A stretch of 33,619 nucleotides of DNA from an uncultured Alphaproteobacteria bacterium (GCA_944393695.1 CALYAY010000015.1:1-33619); one strand, 5' to 3'. Shown: positions 24,534 through 33,084, counted from the stretch's first letter. Made by a program: numbers and translations. Notes: generated by a model not told the origin, from the sequence alone.

Positions 24534-24806
24534 ATGATTTGAAATTTGTGATTTGCTCTTTTCTCATGGGCGTTGCCGGTGAGAGGTCGCAGGTGGTGTC
24601 TGACAAACACTTTAGACATTGATAAACTCCGCTGTTTTGGGCAGGGTGGCGGTAGTATATTGAATGACGGTGACTGTATATTTACAGTTTGTTAGCTCCG
24701 CCTGCTTTGCATTTTGTGAGGCAGGTTTTGTTTTTTTATTCTGTATTTACTTTATCTTATTTGATTTTTTTTTGTTTAAATTCCGGTCTTTTGATTAAAA
24801 TAGTGA
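24534..24806. other. AT-rich spacer before cassette 3
   Basis: No gene is seen. A CCTGC...GCAGG inverted repeat followed by a T-run at about 24700-24738 may be another terminator. The spacer carries none of the A or B repeats. Confidence 0.5.
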
Positions 24807-24835
24807 TTTACACTTGTAAAATTTTCTGTTAATAT
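24807..24835 (+). promoter_or_regulatory. Sigma-70-like promoter of cassette 3
   Basis: TTTACA (24807-24812), a 17-bp spacer and TAATAT (24830-24835) lie 35 bp before the ATG. Position and downstream leader match cassette 2, which supports its use. Confidence 0.75.
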
Positions 24836-24870
24836 AAGATTCGTGAAGACAACAACAGACAGGTGATATT

Positions 24871-26064
24871 ATGATGAAATTATCCAAAGCATTAATGCTG
24901 TCCGTTTCCGGACTGATGTTTACGTCCGGCGGCAGTTTGGCTTCAATTCATAATTTAATATCTTTCAACTCTCCGGGTGCGGTTACATTTGTCCACACAC
25001 CTTATACACACACCTCTCATCCGGAAGAAATGTTGTTGTCTTCATCTGAAGATTTTAATTTTGTCACCCTCACCCGGAGCTTACGCTCCGACCTCTCCCC
25101 TCAAGGGCGAGGTAAAATAAGGGCTTTGTCATCCTCGGATTTAATCCGAGGATCCAGATGGAATGAAGAAGCAAATTTATCTGACCTGGATACTCCGGTC
25201 AAGCCGGAGTATGACCGGTCAACCTCTCCCTTGAGGGGAGAGGTCGGGCTGCGGGGCAGAACGGGTGAGGGTGATAAAATAAAACTTGCGGCGACTTGTT
25301 TTGTAACCGATACCTCGGCCTGTTCGGGGAATGAGTTTTCCGGCAACAATGCCGATGATGACGGTCATGGTGCCCCCGGCGGTCCCGGAGACGGTGATGA
25401 TTATGATTTGGATAATGAAGAACGCTGCCGCCAGGAAGGATATATCCAAACCTCCTGTCCCGATGGTCAGGAAGGTTCTAACTTCTGTCCTTATGACAGC
25501 ACTTATTTTGAAAAATGTGTTTCCTCCTGTCCCTCTAATTACGTTACCTGCGAACCGCCTTATTACGGGGTTGGTGAAGCTTGCGACGGAAAATATGCCT
25601 CTTGTGAAAAAGACACCGAGCGCGCCTGTCAGGAATTAAACCCCGGTTATGTTGATGAATGCGGTACCGGCCAACAACTCAGCTCCGATCGGTGTTCTTA
25701 TGACAGTTTGTATGGCACTTGTTGCAACACCTGTGAGGGGTATGACAACACGAGTATCCCCGAGGGCTATGTGCAAGACGGAGAAAGCTGCCTGGGCTGT
25801 GATGGACAGGAACATTACAAGATTAAGCCCAACCCGTGCGACGGATTTGTTGATTGCGGTGCTATGGGTGGTGAGGCCGGGGCGAAGACTTGTCTTTCCG
25901 GAACAACGACCAAATACGACAACTGCAAACCTTGTCCGCAACTGGGAGAATACACAACCTGTCCAAGTTGCACCATATGTCAGTATGAAGAATGTTCGGG
26001 TTTGTGGTATGCCACCGGTTGTGCCACGAATTGCACGGATTATTGTGACTTCTGCGGCGGATAG
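24871..26064 (+). CDS. Cys-rich secreted protein with in-frame palindromic element (cassette 3)
   Basis: This is a 397-residue exported protein, nearly identical in order to 10497-11699: signal peptide (about 1-24), N-terminal segment (25-64), element-encoded stretch (65-134), Gly/Asp-rich linker and Cys-rich region to the C-terminus. All cysteines of the Cys-rich region are kept between copies. Many codon differences between the two genes are synonymous, so the protein is under purifying selection. The function is unknown; it is probably a disulfide-stabilised surface or outer-envelope component. It is paired with the secreted protein at 26411. Confidence 0.88.
   Translation: MMKLSKALMLSVSGLMFTSGGSLASIHNLISFNSPGAVTFVHTPYTHTSHPEEMLLSSSEDFNFVTLTRSLRSDLSPQGRGKIRALSSSDLIRGSRWNEEANLSDLDTPVKPEYDRSTSPLRGEVGLRGRTGEGDKIKLAATCFVTDTSACSGNEFSGNNADDDGHGAPGGPGDGDDYDLDNEERCRQEGYIQTSCPDGQEGSNFCPYDSTYFEKCVSSCPSNYVTCEPPYYGVGEACDGKYASCEKDTERACQELNPGYVDECGTGQQLSSDRCSYDSLYGTCCNTCEGYDNTSIPEGYVQDGESCLGCDGQEHYKIKPNPCDGFVDCGAMGGEAGAKTCLSGTTTKYDNCKPCPQLGEYTTCPSCTICQYEECSGLWYATGCATNCTDYCDFCGG
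25065..25273 (+). repeat. Palindromic element A inside the Cys-rich gene, cassette 3 (209 bp)
   Basis: This is the same element as at 674-882 and 10691-10902, here again in an open frame and at the same codon position as in cassette 2. A change of AATCAAGTT to GGTCAAGCC in the inner hairpin loop is balanced by pairing changes nearby (CCAATC/GTTGG to CCGGTC/CCGG), so the hairpin is preserved. Confidence 0.88.
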
Positions 26065-26410
26065 GGGATTGCTATTCGGGCGTCATGCTTGCGTATTTTC
26101 TCCTCATGTACCTGTTGTTGTACACTTCGTCGAAAATATGCGGCGCAGCCCGCCCAAATATCAATCCCTTGTTATGGGGAGAGTGAAGCGGCTGATATTT
26201 GACCCCTCCGGCTCCCCTTTCTAAAGGGGAGAGGGCAACAAGGAAGATCCCTTGACGTTCAGACTGACGCTGAACGAGGGATGACATTGTCAAACCCTCC
26301 CCGACCCTCCCTAAAACTTTAGGGAGGGAGAATATGGGGAAAAGGTTTTAGGGAGAGAATATAAGGAGAAACAAATATTATTAATAACTAATATAAAAAG
26401 GAGAAAGGTT
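26065..26410. repeat. Repeat-filled spacer of cassette 3
   Basis: It contains the conserved 125-bp block (26065-26194), a B element (26195-26286), a CCCTAAAACTTTAGGG hairpin unit (26292-26330), a second TTTTAGGG unit and the leader before the next gene. No gene is seen. The short A element present in the cassette 2 leader is absent here. Confidence 0.8.
26195..26286 (+). repeat. Repeat element B, copy 5
   Basis: A full B unit, with CTAAAG in place of GAAAG in the first hairpin loop and the usual GAGGGATGACA end. Confidence 0.85.
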
Positions 26411-27229
26411 ATGAAGAAGATATTGTTAGCGAGTGCGGGGGTAATGGTGATGAGTGCCGGAATGGCTTATGCCGCGTGTATCCCGACACCGAGTTGTTCG
26501 AGTTTGGGCTATGAAAGCTCCTCATCCTGCGAAGGTGGGATTAAGTGTCCCTTCGGAAATGCCTGGAACTGTACTTTGATAAACAAGATTACCGAAATCG
26601 AAAAAATCATTCAGGAAGGCGGAACTTCCGGTGGTAAAGGAGATACATCAAACTGCATTATTGGTTCAATCTTTTATTCTGACCATACGTGTTCTTACGG
26701 TAGCCTGACATCCGGGAAAACACCAATCGGTGTCGTCGTTTATATCAATGGCCCGGGACACGGGCAGGTCATGGCCCTGAAATCAATTGGCGATTACGCT
26801 TGGGGGCCATCAGATGTTGATATTTCAACATTAACTAACTTTACCGGTGCTGAAAGTGCAAGTTTCGATTTGAACAGCTGCACCAATACCCAGAAGATTA
26901 TGGCTGCCGGAGATAAGAATACTTACCCAGCGGCCTGGGCAGCACACGAATATAAGACAGAGGGCACTAACGCCGGTGACTGGTGCTTACCGGCAGCCGG
27001 TGTATTTACTTCATACTACAACAATCAACAGCAAGTTAATATCGGTATGACTAACGCCGGAGGTACCCAAATAGGAGTGAATTCCCAGAACTGGTCGTCT
27101 TCTGAAAACAATAGCGGCTACGTGTGGTACTCGACTTTTGCCTACGAGTATGGGGTGGGCTACTACGGCTACAGCGGCTACTACTATAAGAATCACAGCC
27201 TCGGGGTTCGTCCCGTTCTTGAGTTTTAA
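26411..27229 (+). CDS. Secreted DUF1566/C-type-lectin-like protein, putative DGR target (cassette 3)
   Basis: This is a 272-residue exported protein, parallel in all parts to 1006-1818: signal peptide to about residue 21, Cys module (22-55), short helical segment (about 57-70), Gly-rich linker, then the DUF1566-like domain with GDWCLPAAG, WSSSE near residue 228 and a VRPVLEF end. Outside the last ~45 codons, differences from copy 1 are largely synonymous. In the last ~45 codons they are largely amino-acid changing, at first and second codon positions. It is likely a surface binding protein with a diversified ligand site. GGAGAAAGG lies upstream of the ATG. Confidence 0.85.
   Translation: MKKILLASAGVMVMSAGMAYAACIPTPSCSSLGYESSSSCEGGIKCPFGNAWNCTLINKITEIEKIIQEGGTSGGKGDTSNCIIGSIFYSDHTCSYGSLTSGKTPIGVVVYINGPGHGQVMALKSIGDYAWGPSDVDISTLTNFTGAESASFDLNSCTNTQKIMAAGDKNTYPAAWAAHEYKTEGTNAGDWCLPAAGVFTSYYNNQQQVNIGMTNAGGTQIGVNSQNWSSSENNSGYVWYSTFAYEYGVGYYGYSGYYYKNHSLGVRPVLEF
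27092..27229 (+). other. Putative DGR variable region, copy 2
   Basis: This is the C-terminal segment from WSSSE to the stop, dense in TAC, GGC and AGC codons (Tyr, Gly, Ser). It has about four extra codons compared with 1696-1818 in the middle of the hypervariable stretch. Confidence 0.6.
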
Positions 27230-27240
27230 AGCACAACTAC

Positions 27241-27270
27241 AACAAAGCCCGGATATTTCCGGGCTTTGTT
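27241..27270. terminator. Bidirectional terminator between cassette 3 and ompR-like gene
   Basis: AACAAAGCCCGG and CCGGGCTTTGTT form a perfect 12-bp stem with an ATATTT loop between convergent genes. Confidence 0.85.
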
Positions 27271-27285
27271 AACATCCGCCGCTTA

Positions 27286-27975
27286 TCATTCCGGAAGCAG
27301 CATATACCCTTTGCCTCGTACCGTTTGCAGATAACGGGGATTTTTGGAATCTTTTTCAATCTTTTTGCGCAGACGCGTAATCTGCACATCAATTGAACGC
27401 GGGCTTTGCCCGGCACCCAAAAGTTCCGCCAATTTCTCGCGAGAAAACACCTGCCCGAACTTTTGTCCCAAAACCGAAAGTAGCGCCTGTTCCACCGGCG
27501 TCAGATGAATTATCTGTCCTTCCCTGGTCAACAGCTCCTTGGTTGCCGGATCATAAAGACACAATCCGAGATTAAGCTTCTCCGCTTTAGCCTTTTGCGC
27601 CTTTGGTGTCCGGCGCAGAATATTCCGGATACGCAAGACCAGTTCCCGGGGTTCAAAAGGTTTCGGCAGATAATCATCCGCTCCGGTCTCCAATCCGGCA
27701 ATTCTGTCTGCCGTTTCGCCCATAGCCGTCAGAAAAATCACCGGCACATCATTTTCTTCGCGTAACCCGGTCACAAAATCAAGCCCGCTTTCTCCCGGCA
27801 TCATAATATCAACAATCAACAGATTAAAAACATAATCCTTCAAGCGTTGCCGGGCTTCATCGGCATTTTTCGCCGCCGATACCAAAAAATCGTTCTCCCG
27901 CAAAAATCTTTGCAAAAGAGAACGAAGCCTGGTATCGTCATCAACCACAAGAATATGAAATTTTTCTTTTTCCAT
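27286..27975 (-). CDS. OmpR-family response regulator
   Basis: This 229-residue two-component regulator has a receiver domain (about 1-120) with acidic residues Asp12-14, phosphorylated Asp56, Thr83 and Lys105, and a winged-helix DNA-binding domain (about 130-229) ending VRGKGYMLLP. It belongs to the OmpR/PhoB class and controls transcription when phosphorylated. No kinase gene is adjacent; the EnvZ-like kinase at 4145-5503 is a candidate partner. It lies 21 bp after pgsA on the same strand, as the third gene of a uvrC-pgsA-ompR run. Confidence 0.93.
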   Translation of the reverse strand: MEKEKFHILVVDDDTRLRSLLQRFLRENDFLVSAAKNADEARQRLKDYVFNLLIVDIMMPGESGLDFVTGLREENDVPVIFLTAMGETADRIAGLETGADDYLPKPFEPRELVLRIRNILRRTPKAQKAKAEKLNLGLCLYDPATKELLTREGQIIHLTPVEQALLSVLGQKFGQVFSREKLAELLGAGQSPRSIDVQITRLRKKIEKDSKNPRYLQTVRGKGYMLLPE

Positions 27976-27996
27976 AAACCCAGCCTGAGCGGAAAA

Positions 27997-28743
27997 CTAA
28001 ACTTTTTCTTTAGCCGGTTGAGACTTGCGAACTTTCTTAGCCGGATGTTTTCCCTTGCGGACAGTTTTTTTGACCGGTTTTGCCGCCGGTTTGACACTGT
28101 TTTCTTTGGCGGGAACTTTTTCCTCAATCACTTTTTTTACCTTGGCCGCAGCTTCCTTAACCGCCGCTTTAACCTCGTCTTTGAGCTTTTTCGGATGTTC
28201 CGCGCCACGCACATAGGCCAGCCCTTTTTCAAAATACTGATAACCGGTAATAAAGGTCAGCACCCCGGCCACCCACAGCAAAATCTCGCCGGAAACCGCA
28301 AATACCTGACTGGCATTTCCCAGCAGAATCAAAGACAAAGCCGTCATCTGAAAAGCAGTTTTCCACTTGGCCAGACGCGTCACCGGCATTCCGACTTTCA
28401 CCTCGGCCAAAAACTCACGCAGCCCCGAAACCAGAACTTCGCGGCACATGATAATCACCACCGGGATATAAGAAATTTCGTTCACCATACGGTTGGCCAC
28501 GATAATCAGCAGCGCCGAAACTACCAGCAGCTTGTCGGCAATCGGATCAAACAAACGGCCGAATACCGAAGTTTCATTGCGGCTGCGGGCCAGATAACCG
28601 TCAAAATAATCGGTAATTGCGGCAATAATAAACAACACCGCCGCCAGCACCGACCACGCCAGCGAATGAATGTAAATAGATAAAAAGATAACAGGAATCA
28701 CTACAATCCGTGAGATTGTCAGAATATTGGGCAGATTATACAC
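27997..28743 (-). CDS. pgsA: CDP-diacylglycerol-glycerol-3-phosphate 3-phosphatidyltransferase
   Basis: This is a 248-residue inner-membrane enzyme making phosphatidylglycerol phosphate. The complete CDP-alcohol phosphotransferase motif is present: Asp45, Asp48, Gly49, Ala52, Arg53, Gly62, Asp66, Asp70. The core (about 1-180) is the usual size. After it comes a ~65-residue Lys/Ala/Pro/Val-rich tail (about 180-248) not found in typical PgsA, probably disordered and cytoplasmic. The gene is followed by the response regulator and preceded by uvrC. Confidence 0.94.
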   Translation of the reverse strand: MYNLPNILTISRIVVIPVIFLSIYIHSLAWSVLAAVLFIIAAITDYFDGYLARSRNETSVFGRLFDPIADKLLVVSALLIIVANRMVNEISYIPVVIIMCREVLVSGLREFLAEVKVGMPVTRLAKWKTAFQMTALSLILLGNASQVFAVSGEILLWVAGVLTFITGYQYFEKGLAYVRGAEHPKKLKDEVKAAVKEAAAKVKKVIEEKVPAKENSVKPAAKPVKKTVRKGKHPAKKVRKSQPAKEKV

Positions 28744-28805
28744 TTTCTCCTTCCTTCCGTCAAAAAATTAACACCAGATATTGTTTTTATAATAATGCAG
28801 AAAAA

Positions 28806-30611
28806 TCAACTATGAAAGTAATTATAAATTTTTTCCGCCGTTTTTTTATTGATACCGGGAACTTTTTCAATATCCTTAACCGATGCCTGCGAAATTTCTT
28901 CAACCGAACCGAAAAAGTTCAGCAAATCATGTTTGCGCTTATTGCCGATTCCTTCAATCTCATCGATTCTTGATTTATAGACCGACTTACCGCGTTTTTT
29001 GCGATGTGTCCCGATGGCAAAACGGTGCGCCTCATCGCGCAGATTTTGCATATAAAAAGCAATCGGCGAGCGGAAAGGCAGCTCAAAACTTTCCTTGCCG
29101 AGCTGATGATAAAATTCCTTGCCGGCATTTCTGTCCGGCCCCTTGGAAATGGCAATAATCCTGATTTGGCTGAGATCATATCCCTGCAGGGCTTCATGCA
29201 CGGCATGCAGCTGCCCCAGTCCGCCGTCCAACAGAATAACATCCGGTCGGTTCTCCGGGGTCATGCGCTCAAACCGCCGCAGCAAAACTTCCTTCATCAT
29301 GGCAAAATCATCATTGGTAATATCCGGATTTTTAATATTAAAAGTACGGTATTGTTTCTTGTCAAATCCCTCCGGCGTCGCCACCACCATTGCCCCGATG
29401 GCATAGCTTCCCTGAATGTGCGAGTTATCGTATATCTCAATGCGTTTGGGCAAAACCGGCAGCTCAAATACTTTTTTCATTTCCTCCAGATTAACATGGA
29501 TGGATGTTTCCATGGCCACCTTGCGTTCAATTGAAGCTGCGGCATTTTCCAGCGCCCGCATCACCAGTTTATGTTTGTTTCCCCGCTGATAGGTATTAAT
29601 TTTGCATCCCAGCGCTTCTTCCAGAAATTCTTTGTTTTCCAGAGGTTCAGAAACCACGATTTCCTTCGGCGGCAAATGTTTGTTATAAAACGAGCTCAGA
29701 AAAGCCTCCAGAATTTCCTTATCTTCGGCGCCTTCCGTTTGTTTGGGAAAATAAGGCACATTGCCGCAGTTCTGCCCCGAACGGATAAAAAACACCTGAA
29801 TACAGGCAATGCCGTTTTTCCTGACCAGCGCCGCTACATCGCAGGATTTAATGTCGGCGTATTCCACCATATTTCCGGCCTGCACATTGGTAAGCGCACG
29901 AATTCTGTCGCGATAAACCATTGCCAGCTCATATTCCTGCCGGTCGCTGGCGGCCAGCATCAAAACCGAAAGCTCCTCCTGAATCCGGGCATTTTTCCCT
30001 TCCAGAAAATCCACGGCCTCATTCACCAACTTACGGTAATCTTCCTTGGAAATCCGTCCGGCACAAGGCCCCGAACAACGCTTAATCTGATACAAAAGGC
30101 ATGGTCTGTCACGGTTTTCAAACACGCTGTCGCGGCAGGAGCGCAGTAAAAACGCTTTCTGTATCGTGTCCAAAACGCTGTTTACCGCGCCGATACTGGC
30201 AAACGGCCCGAAATATTTGCTCTTGTCATTGCGGGCACCGCGATATTTGCGCAAAGCCGGAAACGCTGACTGCACGTCAATCACCAGATGAGGAAAAGTT
30301 TTATCGTCTTTCAGCAGGATGTTATACTTTGGCTCCAGCCTTTTAATCAGCTCATTTTCCATCAACAGGGCCTTGGCCTCGTTTTCAACGATGATAAATT
30401 CCATGCGTTTGATTTCCGAAACCATGCGCTGCAATCTGGCCGGCAGCTTGTTAAAATGGGAATAAGCCACGATTCTCTTCTTGATGTTTTTGGCTTTTCC
30501 CACATACAAAACCTTTTCACCCTCGCCCAGCATCCGGTAGACACCCGGCTTTTCCGGTGCAATGGCAATATATTTTTTCAGCGTTTCCAGCCCCTGTTGA
30601 ATATTCGACAT
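28806..30611 (-). CDS. uvrC: Excinuclease ABC subunit C
   Basis: This is a 601-residue nucleotide excision repair nuclease of normal length. It has the N-terminal GIY-YIG domain (about 16-95, GVYRML and VLYVGKAKN), a Cys cluster region near CSGPCAGRI, a UVR motif region (about 200-240), the RNase H-like endonuclease domain and a C-terminal helix-hairpin-helix pair (EIEGIGNKRK and VPGINKKTA). It makes both incisions around DNA damage with UvrB. A gap of 62 bp separates it from pgsA. Confidence 0.96.
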   Translation of the reverse strand: MSNIQQGLETLKKYIAIAPEKPGVYRMLGEGEKVLYVGKAKNIKKRIVAYSHFNKLPARLQRMVSEIKRMEFIIVENEAKALLMENELIKRLEPKYNILLKDDKTFPHLVIDVQSAFPALRKYRGARNDKSKYFGPFASIGAVNSVLDTIQKAFLLRSCRDSVFENRDRPCLLYQIKRCSGPCAGRISKEDYRKLVNEAVDFLEGKNARIQEELSVLMLAASDRQEYELAMVYRDRIRALTNVQAGNMVEYADIKSCDVAALVRKNGIACIQVFFIRSGQNCGNVPYFPKQTEGAEDKEILEAFLSSFYNKHLPPKEIVVSEPLENKEFLEEALGCKINTYQRGNKHKLVMRALENAAASIERKVAMETSIHVNLEEMKKVFELPVLPKRIEIYDNSHIQGSYAIGAMVVATPEGFDKKQYRTFNIKNPDITNDDFAMMKEVLLRRFERMTPENRPDVILLDGGLGQLHAVHEALQGYDLSQIRIIAISKGPDRNAGKEFYHQLGKESFELPFRSPIAFYMQNLRDEAHRFAIGTHRKKRGKSVYKSRIDEIEGIGNKRKHDLLNFFGSVEEISQASVKDIEKVPGINKKTAEKIYNYFHS

Positions 30612-30642
30612 TCTCTGCCTCTGTTTGGTTTTTTATTTTTGC

Positions 30643-32229
30643 TTAATATAACCGTTCCGTTAATTTTTTGCAGCATAAATTCAGAATATTCAACTTTTTT
30701 TGCGGCTCTAAAAATTTCTCCGCCATATTTTCGATTTTCTTTTCGGCCGCATTACCTGATTTCAGTCCGCCGAAAAACCGGAAATAAGCTCTGAAAAACT
30801 TTTCTTCTTCCGGTTTCAGTTTCAAGGCAACGGGCCCGTATATATTTTTATAAAAATCATCAACTTTCACATAATCGTCAAACCGGCGGCTCAGTTCTTT
30901 CCAACTCTGATATTTTCTCTCACTCAGACTGTCCCTCACCAGATTATTTAATCTTTCAATGCCCTTTTCGTCGCCCCGCAGCTTATACTCTTCATAGCGG
31001 GCAAAAAGCTTTCCTGCCGTTTGTCCCAGGTTGTCGCCTTTAAGGCCTTCTTCGATAATCCGCGGCAAAAACTCCTCGACATAATTTTCCGGTTTATACT
31101 CGCCCTGCACAATATCGCCGATAACCTTATGCCTTTTGACATAAGCCGTTATCATCATCATTTTTGCAATATCGCTTTCCGAAAATGCTTCATCTCCGTG
31201 CAAATCCATGCCGTGAATCAGCTCATGCCGCATGGTTTCGTCAAACTTGTCCGCCTTGTTTGCAATATTATCGGCATTAATCCCCAGGTGCAAATAAACA
31301 TATTCCCCGGCTCGGGCATTACTGAGCATATAAGCCTGAACCGGCGGCTTGCCTTTTTTATTTTCGGCCGCCTGCCGGTTAATCTGCACAATCCCGTTAT
31401 GCGCGGCAAAATAGGTTTCCCGGTTGCGGTCGTTGTCAAACCGGCGTCCCCGGAGCTTTGCTTCCAGCGAATCAATCACCTTTCCAGCCCAGAAGAACTC
31501 TTCCGGATAACTCAGCTGCTCAAAAACCTGACGCCGGAATGTCTTTTTCTCCGTCGCATCCAGTATCACCGTCTCGCCCCAGCCGTTTTCCGTATTATAC
31601 AGCAGCACCTGGGAAAAAGGCACCGCCTCCCGCACCAGGATGCCGTTTTTCTCCGCCAGTCCGGTCACGTTATCAACGGCAAAAGTTCCGTTTTTGTTTT
31701 CCCTTATACGCAAATCAGGGCTGAACACGGCCGTATTTCGGCCTTTTTCCGCTCCGTCGTTTATCTTCATCCGCCGTTTTTTAAAAAACAGATACAGTTT
31801 ATAAATTTTCTCGTTCTGCGGCAAAACCGCCGTCTCTTTGTCGTGCAAAAATTGTTTTTCGGCAATTTTTATGCCTTCGGGCATTGCCTCCCTGAAATAA
31901 TGATAATCCGCTGTCTGGCCGATTTGATTGGTGCCGAGCAGAAAGTCCGCCTCGGTTTTCTTATCCCGTCCTCCCGGAAAATAATGTTGCCAGAAGCGCC
32001 GCACCAACTCCATATCCCCGGCCTGAGCCAGCAAAGCCAAAACGCTGTTGCGCCGGTGGGGATAGGCATAAACCCGGTTGGAATATTCCACCATAGCCTG
32101 CGGCGAGGGAAATTTTTTCTTCAGCGTGTCAAAACTTTTAAAAACCACAATCTCCCGGGCAATTTTATTGTCCAGTTTTTGGCTTTCTTCATTCCATATG
32201 ACAGCATTGTCTTTCATGCCCTGCAGCAT
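30643..32229 (-). CDS. Putative zinc metalloprotease with HExxH motif
   Basis: This is a ~528-residue protein of no recognised family. A zinc-protease motif HELIH is encoded at 31213-31227, followed five residues later by another His (HELIHGMDLH). The HELxHxxD style and a following Ser/Glu-rich stretch recall toxin-type metalloproteases (anthrax lethal factor-like peptidases), but the resemblance is to the motif only. No signal peptide or membrane segment is visible; the protein could be cytoplasmic or exported by a dedicated system. The start is uncertain: the frame opens at TTG 32265, with ATG at 32229 (chosen) and 32217 also possible and none with a good ribosome binding site. It lies just upstream of uvrC on the same strand. 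Confidence 0.75.
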   Translation of the reverse strand: MLQGMKDNAVIWNEESQKLDNKIAREIVVFKSFDTLKKKFPSPQAMVEYSNRVYAYPHRRNSVLALLAQAGDMELVRRFWQHYFPGGRDKKTEADFLLGTNQIGQTADYHYFREAMPEGIKIAEKQFLHDKETAVLPQNEKIYKLYLFFKKRRMKINDGAEKGRNTAVFSPDLRIRENKNGTFAVDNVTGLAEKNGILVREAVPFSQVLLYNTENGWGETVILDATEKKTFRRQVFEQLSYPEEFFWAGKVIDSLEAKLRGRRFDNDRNRETYFAAHNGIVQINRQAAENKKGKPPVQAYMLSNARAGEYVYLHLGINADNIANKADKFDETMRHELIHGMDLHGDEAFSESDIAKMMMITAYVKRHKVIGDIVQGEYKPENYVEEFLPRIIEEGLKGDNLGQTAGKLFARYEEYKLRGDEKGIERLNNLVRDSLSERKYQSWKELSRRFDDYVKVDDFYKNIYGPVALKLKPEEEKFFRAYFRFFGGLKSGNAAEKKIENMAEKFLEPQKKLNILNLCCKKLTERLY

Positions 32230-32348
32230 AGCACAAAACTTTGATATTGTCCAGTTTTTTGTCAAAACTTTTTTAGTGAAAAGTTAACCGGGATGTGATA
32301 TACTTGTTTTGTTAGGGCAGAACAAATCTGCTTGGGAGGAATCAAAAA

Positions 32349-32522
32349 ATGTCTGAATTGGGAGCTTTAAGTTCATATGCTCTGGCAGTGCAAAACATGC
32401 AGATGTCGCTGATAAAAAATCAGATTGACATGCAGCAGCAAGCCATTGAGATTCTTCTTGACCCGGAGCGAAGCGTCCCTGTTTCGTCCGAACTCGGTCA
32501 AAATCTTGATATTAGTCTTTAA
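32349..32522 (+). CDS. Small YjfB-like putative motility protein
   Basis: This is a 57-residue protein starting MSELGALSSYALAVQNMQMS, with an amphipathic Gln/Met-rich helix (NQIDMQQQAIEIL). Size and pattern resemble the YjfB family of small putative motility proteins; the family match is tentative. A very strong ribosome binding site, GGGAGGA, lies 8 bases upstream of the ATG, and a perfect terminator overlaps the stop, so it is a genuine single-gene unit. Confidence 0.78.
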   Translation: MSELGALSSYALAVQNMQMSLIKNQIDMQQQAIEILLDPERSVPVSSELGQNLDISL

Positions 32523-32548
32523 GCCCTTGTTTCAAGGGCTTTTCTTTT
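32521..32548. terminator. Terminator overlapping the small-gene stop
   Basis: AAGCCCTTG and CAAGGGCTT form a perfect 9-bp stem with a TTT loop, followed by TTTCTTTT. It may also serve the convergent membrane protein gene. Confidence 0.88.
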
Positions 32549-32550
32549 GC

Positions 32551-32868
32551 CTAAAAACTGATAAGATACCAAAACATTATCACACAGAAATTGCTGATCA
32601 GCAACATCACCGCCCCGCCGGCGGCCACACCGGTCATATGTCCCCAATCCGGGGTAATGCCGTCTTCCTGGTATGTCCGCCCCAGGGTCAGAGCCCAAAC
32701 CGCCGCTGCCAAAACAACCAACGCATAAAAGCGCCAATTTTGGTACAACTGCCAAATCTGCTCATTATCCAGCTTAAAAAATTCAACACTGCCGCTCACA
32801 ATTCCCAGCAGCACCAGCGGATGAAAAATCAGTCCGCTGCCAAACAAAGCGGCCAGACCGCGGAACAT
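32551..32868 (-). CDS. Small membrane protein
   Basis: This is a 105-residue protein with three likely membrane segments (about 3-24, 47-63 and 78-103). Its function is unknown. Its ATG directly follows the TAA of the upstream gene with no gap, so translation is coupled and the two proteins probably act together. Confidence 0.75.
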   Translation of the reverse strand: MFRGLAALFGSGLIFHPLVLLGIVSGSVEFFKLDNEQIWQLYQNWRFYALVVLAAAVWALTLGRTYQEDGITPDWGHMTGVAAGGAVMLLISNFCVIMFWYLISF

Positions 32869-33084
32869 TTATTTATATTGTCCCCAGACGCGGCGGGTCA
32901 AAACCCGTTTGCCGCTTTCTTCCAGACCGCTCGGCCAGATAAAGCGCTGCCGGGCGGAAGGCGTCACCAGTTCGCCGTTTTTAATAATTGTCGCGGCGAT
33001 AAGCGACATATTGCCGCGTTGTTTGACTGACGAGGCACTTTTGCTTCTGGACCAGTCCAGATTTTCCGACATTCTGCTGTTCAT
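32869..33084 (-). CDS. Small basic protein of unknown function
   Basis: This is a 71-residue protein rich in Ser, Arg and Lys, with no signal peptide or membrane segment. ATG at 33084 is preferred over an internal ATG four codons later because AGGAGA lies 6 bases upstream. It is coupled to the membrane protein downstream (TAA-ATG junction). The family is not recognised. Confidence 0.7.
   Translation of the reverse strand: MNSRMSENLDWSRSKSASSVKQRGNMSLIAATIIKNGELVTPSARQRFIWPSGLEESGKRVLTRRVWGQYK

Noticed and set aside
31021..32244. 407-residue open frame on the plus strand
   Set aside because: It is antisense to the HExxH protein gene, with no ribosome binding site and no family motif; the minus-strand protein has a coherent zinc motif.
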